A stretch of DNA of 64,000 bases from Camarhynchus parvulus (taxonomy: Eukaryota; Chordata; Aves; Passeriformes; Thraupidae), in contig NC_044585.1 in the NCBI RefSeq assembly GCF_901933205.1, forward strand, positions 1,240,001-1,304,000. Direction: 5' to 3'. The notes below the pieces were generated by a model, which saw nothing but the letters and a program-made list of their open reading frames with translations, was not told where the DNA came from and ran no database searches. Both the position numbers and the translations under genes were made by a program. Below are positions 47,656 to 57,984 of this stretch, in pieces. Positions within the stretch are counted from its first letter, which is position 1; every line of letters starts with the position of its first letter.

Positions 47656-48199
47656 GAGGATGCTTGGAATGCAGCTGGATCCCCTGTTGCCATGTATTCA
47701 GTTAAACACCACTGGCCTGGGTGGTTTGGGGTCTAGCAAGGACACGGCAGCTCCTACACAAGGTGAGACTCTGGAAGAAAATGGAGGTCCCTGTGCTGCT
47801 GCTGTCACATAATCTCCCTTCTTGGATTTTCTCTCTAAAAGGAAAACACAGTGACAGCATTAGAGAAATGATGTAATTTGGGAAAGCATGAGAGTCTGAG
47901 ATTGCCCTGGAGTTCTCTCTGAGTCTGGGCAGGGGGTCAGGACATGGGGTTGTGGATTAGAGCTGGTCTGTGTCCCAGAGCAGCTGTCAAACCCCCATGG
48001 GAAGGGGATGATGGATTCCTGGCTTTGAAGGGCGGTGGGGGGAAAGCTCCCAACAGCTTCTGAGGAGCAGCTGAGGTAGAGCAGCACAAGCTGCAGCTCT
48101 GCAGTCCCCAGAGGGGTGTGGAGAGGGGTTTGGAGAGCCCTGGGGCCACCCTGAAAGGGAGGGTAGGGTTCCTAGTGGGAAACCTCTATGGGAAACCTC

Positions 48200-48850
48200 T
48201 GCCCTTCCAGGCCCGTCCCTGTCAGAGGGAGGAGAAGGGAGAGGGGATCTGGCAGGGACAGAGCAAGAGGAGAGAGGGGAGGGGAGGAGATGGGGACAGC
48301 TGTAGCGGAGGGGCCGACAGGGAGTGAAGGGTCCCCTCGGTGTGGGTGTGGGACAGCAGGAGGACCCCGAGACTGGGGAGAAGTCAGAGATCGGGGCGGT
48401 GATTCCCGGTGGGGAGACCCCCGTGCGAGGGGCGGGCGGCGAGGGGCCGGTGCGGGAGGATCCGGGGGCTCCGTGGGACCAGCGGCCCTGGGCATCCCGG
48501 GGGTTGCACGGGGTGTCTCAGGAGTCGGTTACTGGGGGATGCCGGCCTCAGGCTGCCTCCACCCCTGCAGCGCACTCAGATCCGATCCCGGTCCCGATCC
48601 CAATCCTGGTCCCGATCCCGGTCCCGGTCCCGATCTCGGTCCGTATCCCGGTCCCGGTCCCGCCGCCAGCGCCTCCCGTTGCCAGGCGACCCGAGGGGGC
48701 GGGGCCTCCCCGGCGGTTCGCGCGAGTTGTGCTGGCCCCGCCTCCTGTCGCTTGATTGGCAGCGCCGCTGTCCAATGAGGAGTCCCGCGGCGGCGACTGC
48801 CGGGGGTTGGGGTGTGTCATGGCGCCGAGGGGGCTGTGAGGGGTGAGGGG
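48200..48850 (-). promoter_or_regulatory. DRC10: CpG-island promoter of DRC10 with RFX X-box
   Basis: The CpG-dense block lies 0.55-1.2 kb upstream of the DRC10 start codon. It carries an X-box-like site at 48678-48690 (plus strand GTTGCCAGGCGAC: half sites GTTGCC and GGCGAC around one base), which is the RFX binding site typical of ciliary genes. It also has two CCAAT-type boxes (ATTGG at about 48755 and CCAAT at 48772) and GC boxes. Transcription on the minus strand through the downstream G-rich repeat and splicing to the acceptor at 47835 would fit. The island may also fire towards the plus strand, but I could not define a gene there. Confidence 0.7.
48580..48662. repeat. GATCCC/GGTCCC hexamer repeat in the DRC10 CpG island
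   Basis: About 14 imperfect hexamers alternate GGTCCC, GATCCC and related forms on the plus strand. The gene strand is therefore a G-run array (GGGACC/GGGATC) with many GGG triplets and could form G-quadruplexes. It lies between the X-box and the coding exons, probably within or near the 5' UTR. Confidence 0.9.
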
Positions 48851-51690
48851 GAAGAGGGGGCTCATTCCCTCCGGGCTGCCCAGATCTGTGTTCCTGAGAG
48901 CACGACGAGTAACACGAAGAATAAACTTTATCCCCCCCGAGGTGACGTCTGCCAGGCGCGGGTCAGCGTAGTGGGTGTCCAGGAGCCCCGAAGAGGCTGT
49001 TTTGAAACATCAGGACACAATAGAGTTCCCCTGAGCCGCGCTGTTAACGTGGCTGGTTTTACAGCGCCATAAAAGTGATAATGAACCTCAGCTGATGAAA
49101 ATGCTGATGCTGTACAGACTGAGTTAATTGCTTACCTGTGATTTACTGACGTCTGCAAAGAACACGATGGCCCTTGAGCGCTGCCCTGCAGCCGTGCCCT
49201 CAGCCTGTGCCCGGGCAGTGGTGGATGCCTCGGGAGAGGAGGGTTTGGTTTCCAGCAGCAAACACGGCAAATGCTGAGCTCCAGGCCACGCTCACCACGA
49301 TCTCTGTCCCTCGCAGGAGCTGGCACTGCACAGTGGTGGGGTGGCCATGCCCTCACAGGCAGCCTTGTCCTGGATCCCAGCTTTACCTGGCCTGAGCAGC
49401 TCCTTTATTTCTGTGCAGGGAGTGTCAAAGTGCAGGAATAATTCTGCTCACCCATTCCAACTGCTTCCCTACACAAAGCAAAGAGAGGCTGGTGGTGGGA
49501 GATGTAGTGGGACCACCAGGACTGGGCTTTCTGATGTGGCACTGGTGAGGATGGATGAGGGGACACTTGGCATACCTGGTACCACCTCCAGCACCCCCAA
49601 GTCATTTTCCTCCAGGCTCATTACATGGAGCAGTGACCTCCATGTGGGTTCCCTCCCGCCCTGAGTGGCTCAGCCAAAGGATTGATTCAAATCAAGAATG
49701 GGATTGAGTGTGACAGTGACTCTGGGTTTGGGTCCACCCCAAGCTGGGACATGCCCGGCCTGCTATGGGAAGAAGGGGCAGCTGGAACTGCAAGTCTGGG
49801 CCAGGCTGCCCCATAGCCTCCAGGGAACGCACTTGCCTGCCCAGGAACAGCTTCTCAAGCTCTAATTCAGCAGCTGGGATCCCACTGGATCTAAATCCAG
49901 AAGATCTGTGATTTTCTGGCTGCACTATGATTGAGAGCACAGCAGAGCTGTGATTTCAGGCTACTGAGGGGTGTGCTGTCAGTTGGATGTGTCCTCATGG
50001 AGCTTATCACATAACAGAGAACAGCCCTTGAGACATGGAGAGCTGCTGCTTTTCTTGACAAGACTCTAGAAGGGATCCCTGACCCCCCTGAAAGGCTGCC
50101 ACATGCGCTGCAGATATTTTGGAATGAAATCCATCATTAAAAGAATGTCTTTCCAAAGTTGAGGAGTGTCCTGATTTCTTTGTTTGAAATGTGCTACTGC
50201 TCTCCAAGAAGTGCAGACTTGGACTTCCTGACAACCATGACCTGGAGATGGCATCAACTGGCCAGTGACTGTCACCACAGTCCCCTGTGTCTGGTGTGCA
50301 CAGCCTGCTTGAAGGGACAGCAAGTGCTTGTGACATCCAGGGAAAAAGGAAGGAAAGGGGTGGAGCTGTGGGTCGCATCCAAACCTCCCCTGAAGTAGGG
50401 AAGACTGTGGATCACTGCTGCTCCCTCCTGGATCTGGGTAATTACAGACATTGCCGTCTTGCAGGAGGAGATGGGGGTGATGACACATGTCCAGAGCAGC
50501 CCTGACTCGTCCTGCAGCTCCACACTGCTCCAGGCCAGCAGCAGCTCTTCAGCCAGGAGGAAAACTGGGTCACTTTGGGAGCTGGATGAAGCATCACCAA
50601 ACCTGCGTCAATCCCACCTCATCCAGGATGTAGAAAAGCCCCAGATCTATCCTCAAACAATTCTCTGCGCCCAAACCCACCAGACTGCATCACTGCCTGA
50701 GCCAGAGCTGCCCAAGAATCCAAATTATGTGGGGCATGTCCAAGCAGGGGAGGGAGAGCCCGGTGTCCCTGGTACAGCCTGGGCACACTGTCCCCCACAG
50801 TCTGAGTCCAGCTGTGTTCCAACAGCAGGACTGTGACACATACCTGAGGGCCAGAGACTTCCCTGGGCCCAGCTGGCCTCAGCCACCACCCAAACCCCTC
50901 TCCAGGTGCTGAATCCCACTCCTCTGCAGCAAAGGGAAGCCCAGCTCAGAGTGTGGGAGCTGGCAGGTCGATCTGCTGGGAAAAACATGATCCACCCCAG
51001 CCTGGTTTGCCCAAATAATTCCCCTGTTCCTGCTGCCACCCACCCCTGTGTGGGACCAGGGAAGGGACATCAAGGAGGGGCATGATTTGAACTGATTGAG
51101 AAATGTTGGTGAAAGAGCAGAAGCACGCAATGAAGCCTTGCTGCAGGCAGCAGCACCCCATCCTGTCACTGCAGGGCCGGTCCTCTCCTGACACAGTCCT
51201 TTGGCTGCAGCCTTACATTGTGCTCTGCTGGCAGCGTGGAGCTCTGGCACCACACCAAGGCCTGCAGGACTCCACAGGGCCAGCTGATCCCTGACCCCAT
51301 CTCTCCTGCAGCTTTGGCTGCTGTTCCTCATTCCCATGTCCCACTGTCAGTGGGATGATGGCATCTGTATCCTGACCAGTTGGGAAGGAGTTTGCACTTC
51401 CCTGGCCCCCAGAGCATGTCAGGAAGGCCCAGGCAGGGCACAGAGAAACCAGGGAGTCCCTGCAGCACAGAGCTGGCTGAAGGGATGAGTGTAGTGGGGT
51501 TGGTGTAAGCTCTGAGCTAAAGGACCCAACAAGGAAAACGGGAGGGCTGGAGGTGCTGGGTTGGCTCTGAGAGCACCAGGCTGGAGCTGGGTGGCAGGAG
51601 CAGGAGTGCAGAGGGACACAGCCAGTTGTGGGCAGCTGTGGCACAGGAAAATGTCCCTGGGGCTGTCAGGGCACTGAGACCAGAATGTGT
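48851..51690. other. Repeat-free intergenic stretch with unassigned exon-like signals
   Basis: The segment lacks CR1 and shows several splice-like sites on both strands. On minus: ttctttgcag ... CACAG|gtaagc around 49136-49152. On plus: acceptors at about 49318 (ctctgtccctcgcag), 49418 (tatttctgtgcag) and 50464 (ttgccgtcttgcag), the last opening a frame of about 120 codons to 50836. No family match came to mind and no consistent gene model could be built, so nothing is called as coding. Confidence 0.35.
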
Positions 51691-52210
51691 AAGTTTGGTC
51701 CTAACCTGTCTGCTGAGGCCAAACCTCAAATCCTGTGTCCAGTTCTGGGCCCTTTATGACAAGAGAGGCCTGGAGGGGCTGGAGCACGTCCAGGGCAGGG
51801 AACGGAGCTGGGAAGGGGCTGGAGCCCCAGGAGAGGCTGAGGGAGCTGGGAAGGGGCTCAGCCTGGAGCAAAGGAGGCTCAGGGGGCCCTTGTGGCTCTG
51901 CACAGCTCCTGCCAGGAGGGCACAGCCGGGGGGGTCGGGCTGTGCTCCAGGGAACAGGGACAGGAGCAGAGGGAACGGCCTCAGGCTGGGCCAGGGCAGG
52001 GACAGGGTGGATTTCAGGAAAATTCCTACATGGGGAGGGTGGTCAGGCCCTGGCACAGCTGCCCAGGGCAGTGCTGGAATCCCCATCCCTGGAGGGATTT
52101 AACAGCCATGTGGATGTGGCACCTGGGGACAGGGGACAGTGGTGGGAGAATGGTTGGACTTGATGCTCTCAGAGGGCTCTTCCAACTTTAATGATTCTGT
52201 GATTCCGTGA
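51690..52210 (+). mobile_element. CR1 LINE 3' fragment
   Basis: CAGTTCTGGGCCCTTTATGA through AATGATTCTGTGATTCCGTG. Same body as 1040-1606. Confidence 0.92.
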
Positions 52211-53000
52211 GTCTGCAGCAAGTCACAGCCTCCATCTCCCAGGTAAAACCAGCTGCTCCCTGGCTCAGCCGAGAGGGAGCACACAGGGCTCGGTCAGCAC
52301 CCACACCCAGCCCCTGCAGGGCCCGGCCCGGGTGTGCCAAACCCCCCCAGCCTGCCCGGGGAACCGCCCAGCTCCGGCTGCTCCAGAGGCTTCAAGGCCA
52401 CGGCGCTGGGGAGGGGGCAAGGGGAGGGAAAGGGAACAAACAGGCATCACCCCGGCTTGGGGCTCTTCGTCCCGGGGTGCTGCTGCGTGCCAGGGCTGAC
52501 CGTCCGTGGGAATGCTGGCACCAAGGACAGCACCGCTGGTGACAGGCTCCTCCCAGCACAGAGGGGCTGAGCTCTGTAACCTCCACACAGAGCAGCTCTG
52601 TTAGAGCCCTGCAGCCCCTCTGCCTCCCCGGCAGGGAGGGGACACATCCCCCGCTCCCCCCGGGTGCTGCTGCGTGCCAGGAACCACTCGGGGACATCCC
52701 CTCCCCCAGTGGGCAGGGTGGGTGCTGTTTGGCTCTGATGCTCTCCTTTTCCCACAGCATCTTCCCAAAAGGAAAACCCCAGGGGTGGCCAGCGTGGGTC
52801 ACCCCCAAGTGACAACCTCCAGGCTCATCTCTAAAAACTTCTAACATTATTTGCTTTTTGGCATTTCGTTTTTATTCATCTCAATACATCTTTTCTTGGG
52901 TTTCAGCCACCAAGCAAGCTGGTGCAGGTGGACACCAGCCTGGCACTGGGGCCTGCATGACCAGAGATGTTCCCTGTCTCTCCTGTCCAGCAGCTGTCAC
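52211..53000. other. Intergenic, no gene seen
   Basis: GC-rich up to about 52.7 kb with scattered CpGs, then ordinary sequence. No feature recognised. Confidence 0.6.
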
Positions 53001-53002
53001 AG

Positions 53003-53056
53003 TGAACCATGGAATGGTTTGGGTTGGAAGGGACCTTAAAGATCATCATCTGGTGA
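53003..53056 (-). mobile_element. Very short CR1 LINE 3' end
   Basis: AACCATGGAATGGTTTGGGT then TGGAAGGGACCTTAAAGATC. Confidence 0.8.
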
Positions 53057-53713
53057 ACAGCAAATCCTCCTTTTCCTGGACAAACCCAGCAGGCAAAAAC
53101 TGAGATCAAGAAGGAAGGGTCTGTCCGTGGAGAGGAAAGGATGCAGGGCAGATTTATCACAGGTGGGAGGGGGACAAGAATATACCTTAAATACTCTGGA
53201 AAAGCAAGGCTTGAGAGATCTGTGGTTTCAAGCCACTTCAGGTGCCAAACCCTGATTTTTTATGCAGTGTTTCTAGAGCCTTCCAGCACCTGAATTATGT
53301 CTATGAAGAGGTTAGGGGAAAGTTTTGTGCTTCTTTAAATAACAGTTTTAACAGTAAATAGAGAAATTATTGTCAAGGCCTGATGGCTCCTGATTTTTGA
53401 GTGCTGAGATGTGACTTGCCTATGCTGTCCTGCTGTCTGAGCTATGCTTCTCCCATCAGTTTTGAGAATTCACTTCAGAAATCCTGGCTGAGGGGCGCAG
53501 CTTGAAGGTACTGGGCATTTTTCAATCCAGTGAAGGAAGAACTTGACTGAGGATGTGACATGATTGAGGACGTGGAAGCAATCTTCCAAGGTCCAACTAT
53601 TCCCTCGAGGTCACTGGGAAGCATAAAAAATAAGCAGCTTCATCTCAAGCAGAAAAGGTTTATGTTATGAAATCCAAACACTGCAATGGCGGCTGGAAAA
53701 GCAGGACACAGAG

Positions 53714-53915
53714 CCATGGAATCTCCTGAGCTGGAAGGGACCCCCAGGATCATCCAGCCCAGTCCCCATCCCTGCCCAGACCCCCACCAACCCCACCCTG
53801 TCCATCCCTGGCAGTGCTGTCCAAAGGCTCCTGGAGCTCTGGCAGCCTCGGGGCCGTGCCCATTCCCTGGGCAGTGCCTGGCCACCCCCAAGGCACGAGC
53901 CAAGGAAAAACTCCA
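53714..53915 (-). mobile_element. CR1 LINE 3' fragment, second subfamily
   Basis: CCATGGAATCTCCTGAGCTG then GGGACCCCCAGGATCATCC. It precedes the LTR-split CR1 by about 75 bp. Confidence 0.85.
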
Positions 53916-53991
53916 TCCCTTTCACATGGCACTCCCACTTCCTCACAGGACAGCAGCCTCTTGAAGAGGAGTTTCACTCCTGCAGCTGCCT

Positions 53992-54348
53992 CACAGAATT
54001 CACAGAATGACCAGGTTGGAAGAGACCTTCAAGATCATTGAGTCCAACCCAGCCCCAGCACCTCAACTCAACCCTGGCACCCAGTGCCACATCCAGGCTT
54101 TGTTAAACCCACCCAGGGATGGTGACTCCACCACCTCCCTGGGCAGAACATTCCAGAACATTATCACTCTTTCCATGAAAGATAACATCCAACCTATATC
54201 TCCCTTGGCACAGCTTGAGGCTGTGTCCTCTGGTTCTGTCAGTTCCTGGAGAAAGAGCCCAGCCCCAGGTGAGCACAGGCACCTTTCAGGAGCTGTGGAG
54301 AGTGACAAGGGCACCTCTGAGTCTCCTTTTCTCCAGGCTAAACACCCC
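53992..54348 (-). mobile_element. CR1 LINE 3' fragment, part 1 (split by an LTR)
   Basis: It begins with the CR1 3' end (CACAGAATTCACAGAATGAC, then CAGGTTGGAAGAGACCTTC) and runs to CAGGCTAAACACCCC, where the solo LTR interrupts it. It continues at 54741. Confidence 0.9.
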
Positions 54349-54734
54349 TGTCACAGACATCTTTTATGAAAATCTCTTTCCTTGGGATTTTTCCTCCTGA
54401 GAAGCTGAGAAGCCTCAGGAACAAAATGTAAACAATGATTATCTGCTGCTGTGGAATGCAATAGGTGCATCTGTGATTGGCCCATGTTAGATGTTTCTAA
54501 TTAATGGCCAATCACAGCCCAGCTGGCTTGGACAGAGAGTCTGAGACAGAGCCTTTGTTATTCATTCTTTTCTATGCTATTCTTAGCTAGCCTTCAGATG
54601 AAATCCTTTCTTCTATTCTTTTAGTATAGTTTTAATGTAACATATATCATAAAATAATAAATCAAGCCTTCTGAAACACAGAGTCAGATCCTCATCTCTT
54701 CCCTCAGCCTGAGACCTCTGTGAACACCGTCACA
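54349..54734 (+). mobile_element. Solo LTR (ERVK-like, 386 bp) nested inside a CR1 copy
   Basis: The element starts TGTCACAGACATC and ends CCGTCACA, with AATAAATCAAGCCTTCTG near the 3' end as the LTR poly(A) region. A perfect 6-bp duplication, CACCCC, flanks it at 54343-54348 and 54735-54740. A 6-bp duplication fits a class II (alpha/beta-type) retrovirus. The CR1 sequence on both sides continues smoothly if the LTR and one CACCCC are removed, so it is a clean, younger insertion. There are no viral genes. Confidence 0.9.
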
Positions 54735-54740
54735 CACCCC

Positions 54741-54790
54741 AGCTTCCTCACTGCTCCCTCCCAGCCCAGGCTCTCCAACGACCCCGTTCC
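54741..54790 (-). mobile_element. CR1 LINE 3' fragment, part 2 (continuation after the LTR)
   Basis: AGCTTCCTCACTGCTCC continues the CR1 sequence broken at 54348. The far end is approximate. Confidence 0.75.
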
Positions 54791-54832
54791 CATGGATGCT
54801 AAAGGGCAGCAGCACCAGAGGGGTTGCGCTGG

Positions 54833-54838
54833 TTTATT
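54833..54838 (-). terminator. Poly(A) signal of the unrecognised coiled-coil gene
   Basis: AATAAA on the minus strand, 17 bases after the stop codon at 54858-54856. It supports a real 3' gene end here with a very short UTR. Confidence 0.6.
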
Positions 54839-54855
54839 GCCGTAGAGTTGGGTTC

Positions 54856-55131
54856 CTAAAGCTCCTGCGTGCTGGCAGCCGGGGCACGGCCTGCAGGAGG
54901 AGCTCTCTGGACGCGGCTCTGCTCCGAGGGCTTCGCTTCAGCTGCCCGCAAACGGGAGGTGGGAGCGGGCAGCTTCCCGCTCCTGCGATCGAACACTTCC
55001 AGGGATCTTTTAAACTGTTCGGCTGTCTTCTTCCTCCACGCCATCTTTCTCTCCTGCTCTTTCAAAAACTGCTGCCGTAATTGTTTGTAGAGACGATGAG
55101 TTTTCTTTTTGGCCTTGTCAAATTTTTTTAT
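54856..55131 (-). CDS. Unrecognised small coiled-coil protein, last coding exon
   Basis: I do not recognise this protein. The exon starts after an acceptor (ctctcccaaag, ag at 55133-55132) and encodes 91 residues. They begin with a strongly basic helix, IKKFDKAKKKTHRLYKQLRQ, then QFLKEQERKMAWRKKTAEQF and KRSLEVFDRRSGK, and finish with a low-complexity Pro/Ala tail ending STQEL. Heptad-like hydrophobic spacing suggests a coiled coil. A poly(A) signal on the minus strand (54838-54833) lies only 17 bases past the stop, so the 3' end is well defined. The exon joins the 39-codon exon at 55833-55949 in phase 0. It could instead start at its own ATG at 55149 as a 97-residue protein, but the combined helix ELQLLEEQ+IKKFDK reads as one coiled coil. 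Confidence 0.6.
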   Translation of the reverse strand: MKKFDKAKKKTHRLYKQLRQQFLKEQERKMAWRKKTAEQFKRSLEVFDRRSGKLPAPTSRLRAAEAKPSEQSRVQRAPPAGRAPAASTQEL

Positions 55132-55289
55132 CTTTGGGAGAGCAAACATAAGCCTTTATTGCCACTCTCCTGCCATGAAATAAAGAGCTCTGAAGTGGTG
55201 CTTGTCTTCAAGAGGAGACAGATCCCACCACATCCCTTACTATGATGGCCAAGGTGATCTCTGAGTAAAAAGCTCCAATATGCATAATC

Positions 55290-55545
55290 ACAGAGTCACA
55301 GAATCACAGAATCACAGAATCACTGAATGATTTGGGCTTAGTAGAAGCCCAGAGAGGGACCTTAAAGCTCATCTTGCTTCAATCTACAGGGACACCTTCC
55401 ACCAGACCAAGTTGTTCCAGATCCCATCCAACCTGGCCTGGAACACTTCTAGGGATCCAGGGACAGCCACAGCTCTGGGCACTCTGTGTCAGGGCCTCCC
55501 CACCCTCCAATCTAAACTTATTCTCTTCCAGGGCACCATTGGCAC
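55290..55545 (-). mobile_element. CR1 LINE 3' fragment in the coiled-coil gene intron
   Basis: Begins with four CACAGAATCA-type terminal repeats, then GGGACCTTAAAGCTCATC. It accounts for about one third of the intron. Confidence 0.88.
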
Positions 55546-55832
55546 AATATCTGAGTCCAGGTCAAGCCCGTGGCCAATGATGCCTGTAGCTTATTCCAAA
55601 GCACAGGTGACTTGGAGATAGGATATGACAGCTGTGTCCTGAGGTTGGGATGGAGGCACAACCACTCGTGGTGGGCACAACCACTCAAAGGTGGCCCAAA
55701 TCCAACAATTGCCTCTCCCAGCCATTGGAGAGAGCCTTGGCACCCGCTCCTGATCCAGCTGGCTGAAGACCTAAAGGCCTCTTTGTGCCACAGGGGGCCA
55801 TGAGCTTTGTCCCAGGGAAGAGGAGACCTCAC

Positions 55833-55949
55833 CTGCTCCTCCAGGAGTTGCAGCTCATGGGCACTGGGGTGGCTGCTGGAGGTGGGCAGGGGGTAGTCCA
55901 AGTCAAGGTCCCAATCTGCAGGGCTGCTCTGGGTCAGAAAGGGCTTCAT
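55833..55949 (-). CDS. Unrecognised small coiled-coil protein, first coding exon
   Basis: The exon has 39 codons from the ATG at 55949-55947: MKPFLTQSSPADWDLDLDYP, then a Ser/Pro-rich linker and the start of a helix, HELQLLEEQ. It ends at a strong phase-0 donor (CAG|gtgagg, gt at 55832-55831). The acidic, aromatic N-terminus followed by a basic coiled coil gives a predicted protein of 130 residues. The start is uncertain: the frame stays open upstream into a short three-copy repeat (about 55975-56045), and another exon could precede it. The 0.7 kb intron contains a CR1 copy. No family name is offered. Confidence 0.5.
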
Positions 55950-56156
55950 GTCAGAGGCCCACAGACCTGCACCTGGAGTGTGAGGGGCCCCCAGCCCAGT
56001 GTGAGGGTTCCCCAGCCCCAGGACAGTGTGAGGGTTCCCCAGCCCTGCACCGAGGCCTGCTGATCTGCTGGCTCTGGGATGGTGTGAAGAAGGTGACACG
56101 AGGCCGTGGCTGGCCCTGCTCCTCCATGACCCCGTCTCTGCTCCTGCTGCTCGGTT

Positions 56157-56170
56157 GTTGTCATGGTGAC
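56157..56170 (-). promoter_or_regulatory. X-box-like (RFX) motif upstream of the coiled-coil gene
   Basis: On the minus strand the site reads GTCACCATGACAAC. This fits GTNRCC-N2-RGYAAC with one mismatch in the second half. It lies about 210 bp upstream of the proposed start codon at 55949. RFX sites of this kind drive cilium genes, so this is a hint and not proof. The motif contains an ATG that opens another frame, which I do not take as coding. Confidence 0.4.
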
Positions 56171-56473
56171 CTTGGCAGGTGGCCTGTCAGGAGTCACCTC
56201 CAAACTCTGCCTCAGTGACACAGTGATCCAACAGCTTCTCCTGCCCTTCACCCACTGCACCAGCACCATCCTCGATGTCACCCTGGAGCAGTGACCAGGC
56301 TCTGTCCCCACATGGAGCATCCGTGTGTCCCCCTGAAGGACACCCCCAGTGCCTGCATCTGCAGGGCTCAGTGACAGCCAGGACCCACAGTGTGGGGACA
56401 CACAGGGGTGAGTCAGTCCCCACTGGCTGCTTGGCCTGATGGAGCACCCCTCCAGCACATGGCCCCTATGGGA

Positions 56474-57070
56474 ATAGAACCACAGAACCATGGAATCATG
56501 GAATCATGGAATCATGGAATTGTGGAATCATGCAATGGTTTGTATTGAAAGAGATCTTAAAGCTCATCTTGTTCCACCCCCTGCCATGGGCAAGGACACC
56601 TTCCACTATCCCAGGGTGCTCCAGGCCCCATCCAGCCTGGCCCTGGGCACTGCCAGGGATCCAGGGGCTGCCACAGCTGCTCTGGGCCTCCCCACACTCA
56701 CAGGGAATAGTTTCTTCAAAATCTGCAGTCTAAACCTACTCTCCTTCAGTTTGAAGCCATCCTTCCTTGTCCTGTTTCTCCAGAACTTTTGCCCAAAGTC
56801 TCTCTCCATCTTTCTTTCTCTCTCCATCTTTCTTGTTGGCTCCCTTCAAGTACTGCAAGGCTGTAATTAGGTCACCCTAAAGCCTTTTCTTCTCCAGGCC
56901 AAGCTATCCCAATTCTCTCAGCCTTTCCACATAGCAGAGCTGCTCCATCCCTCTGCTCATCCTGGTGTCTCCTCTGGACTCTCTCCAGCAGCTCCAGCTC
57001 CTTCCTGTGCTGGGGCAGATCTGCAGGTGGGGTCTCACCTGGGTGGGGCAGAGATGCAGGATCCCCCCTG
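56474..57070 (-). mobile_element. Long CR1 LINE 3' fragment with expanded terminal repeats
   Basis: The first part has about six GGAATCATG-like repeats (56488-56532), an expansion of the CR1 terminal octamer. The element continues to GTGGGGTCTCACCTGGGTGG, one of the longest CR1 pieces here. Confidence 0.9.
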
Positions 57071-57814
57071 CCCTGCTGCCCACGCTGGGGGCTCAGCCCA
57101 GCACACAGTGGCCTTCTCCAAGGTCAAATCCTGCCACCCCAGCAGCAGCTCCTGGCAGCAGGGCCAGGCCAGTGCAGGGTCCAGCATCAGCAGATCCGGA
57201 TGCTCAGCTCTCCAGCCGGGATGGTGCCCACATCTATGGAAATGGAGTAGGAGAAACTCTGCTGCTCTGAGTACAAACGAGCTGTTGTGACCTCTTGGCA
57301 CGAAATCCAGGGAAAGCCAGCAGCAGTTCTTCCAGAGCCATGCTGCAGCACTGAAAATAAACTCACATCTGAGGAGCTGGAACATGAAGTCTGGGCTGCT
57401 GAAAGTACAGAGGATTTGAGATACCCCAGCGAGTAGTGAATTTTACTATTAATAAAATCAGCACCGTTTTCACATCTCATTTGTACCAGGGCCTTGACAG
57501 GCACTCTGAGACCACCACGTGCTCAGGGAGTGTTGTTTTATTCCAGCACAAAATGTGCTGCTGAGGCAGGACAGCAACTTGCTGTGAGTCAGGAGACTTG
57601 GAATGTCACCAACACTTGTTTTTCCTAACTGGGATACAGCTTTGGGTTTTGAGACAGCAACTCAGAGTCCTGTCATCTGCTGCCTTCCAGAGAGAGAAGG
57701 ACAAGCACAGGCTCCAGCATCTCTGGTTGGGAGAGACCCAAAGATGTCACCTTTCTCTTCCCCCACTTGACTGCCACAACTCTTTTTCAGGAGGTGCTTG
57801 GGAGATCCGTGGTT

Positions 57815-57897
57815 GTTGTTCCTGCCCACGGCAGGGCATTGGAATGAGATGAACTTTAAGGTCTCTTCCAACTCAAATCATTCCATGTCTTATGATT
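57815..57897 (+). mobile_element. Short CR1 LINE 3' end
   Basis: TTTAAGGTCTCTTCCAACTC then CATTCCATGTCTTATGATT. Confidence 0.8.
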
Positions 57898-57984
57898 TGA
57901 GCAAGCTGCTCCTTCATGGTGAAGAACCCTGTTCCTTGGTGGGGTCCCACAGCCCCAACAGATGTGAGGGGCTGGAGCTAGCTG

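Noticed and set aside
55139..55149. Internal ATG (MFALPK) as start of the coiled-coil protein
   Set aside because: Lies just upstream of a plausible splice acceptor, and the spliced model gives a continuous helix; kept only as an alternative.
56105..56170. Frame starting MTTTEQQEQRRGHGG inside the X-box-like site
   Set aside because: Runs into a short three-copy repeat with no donor that joins the next exon in frame.
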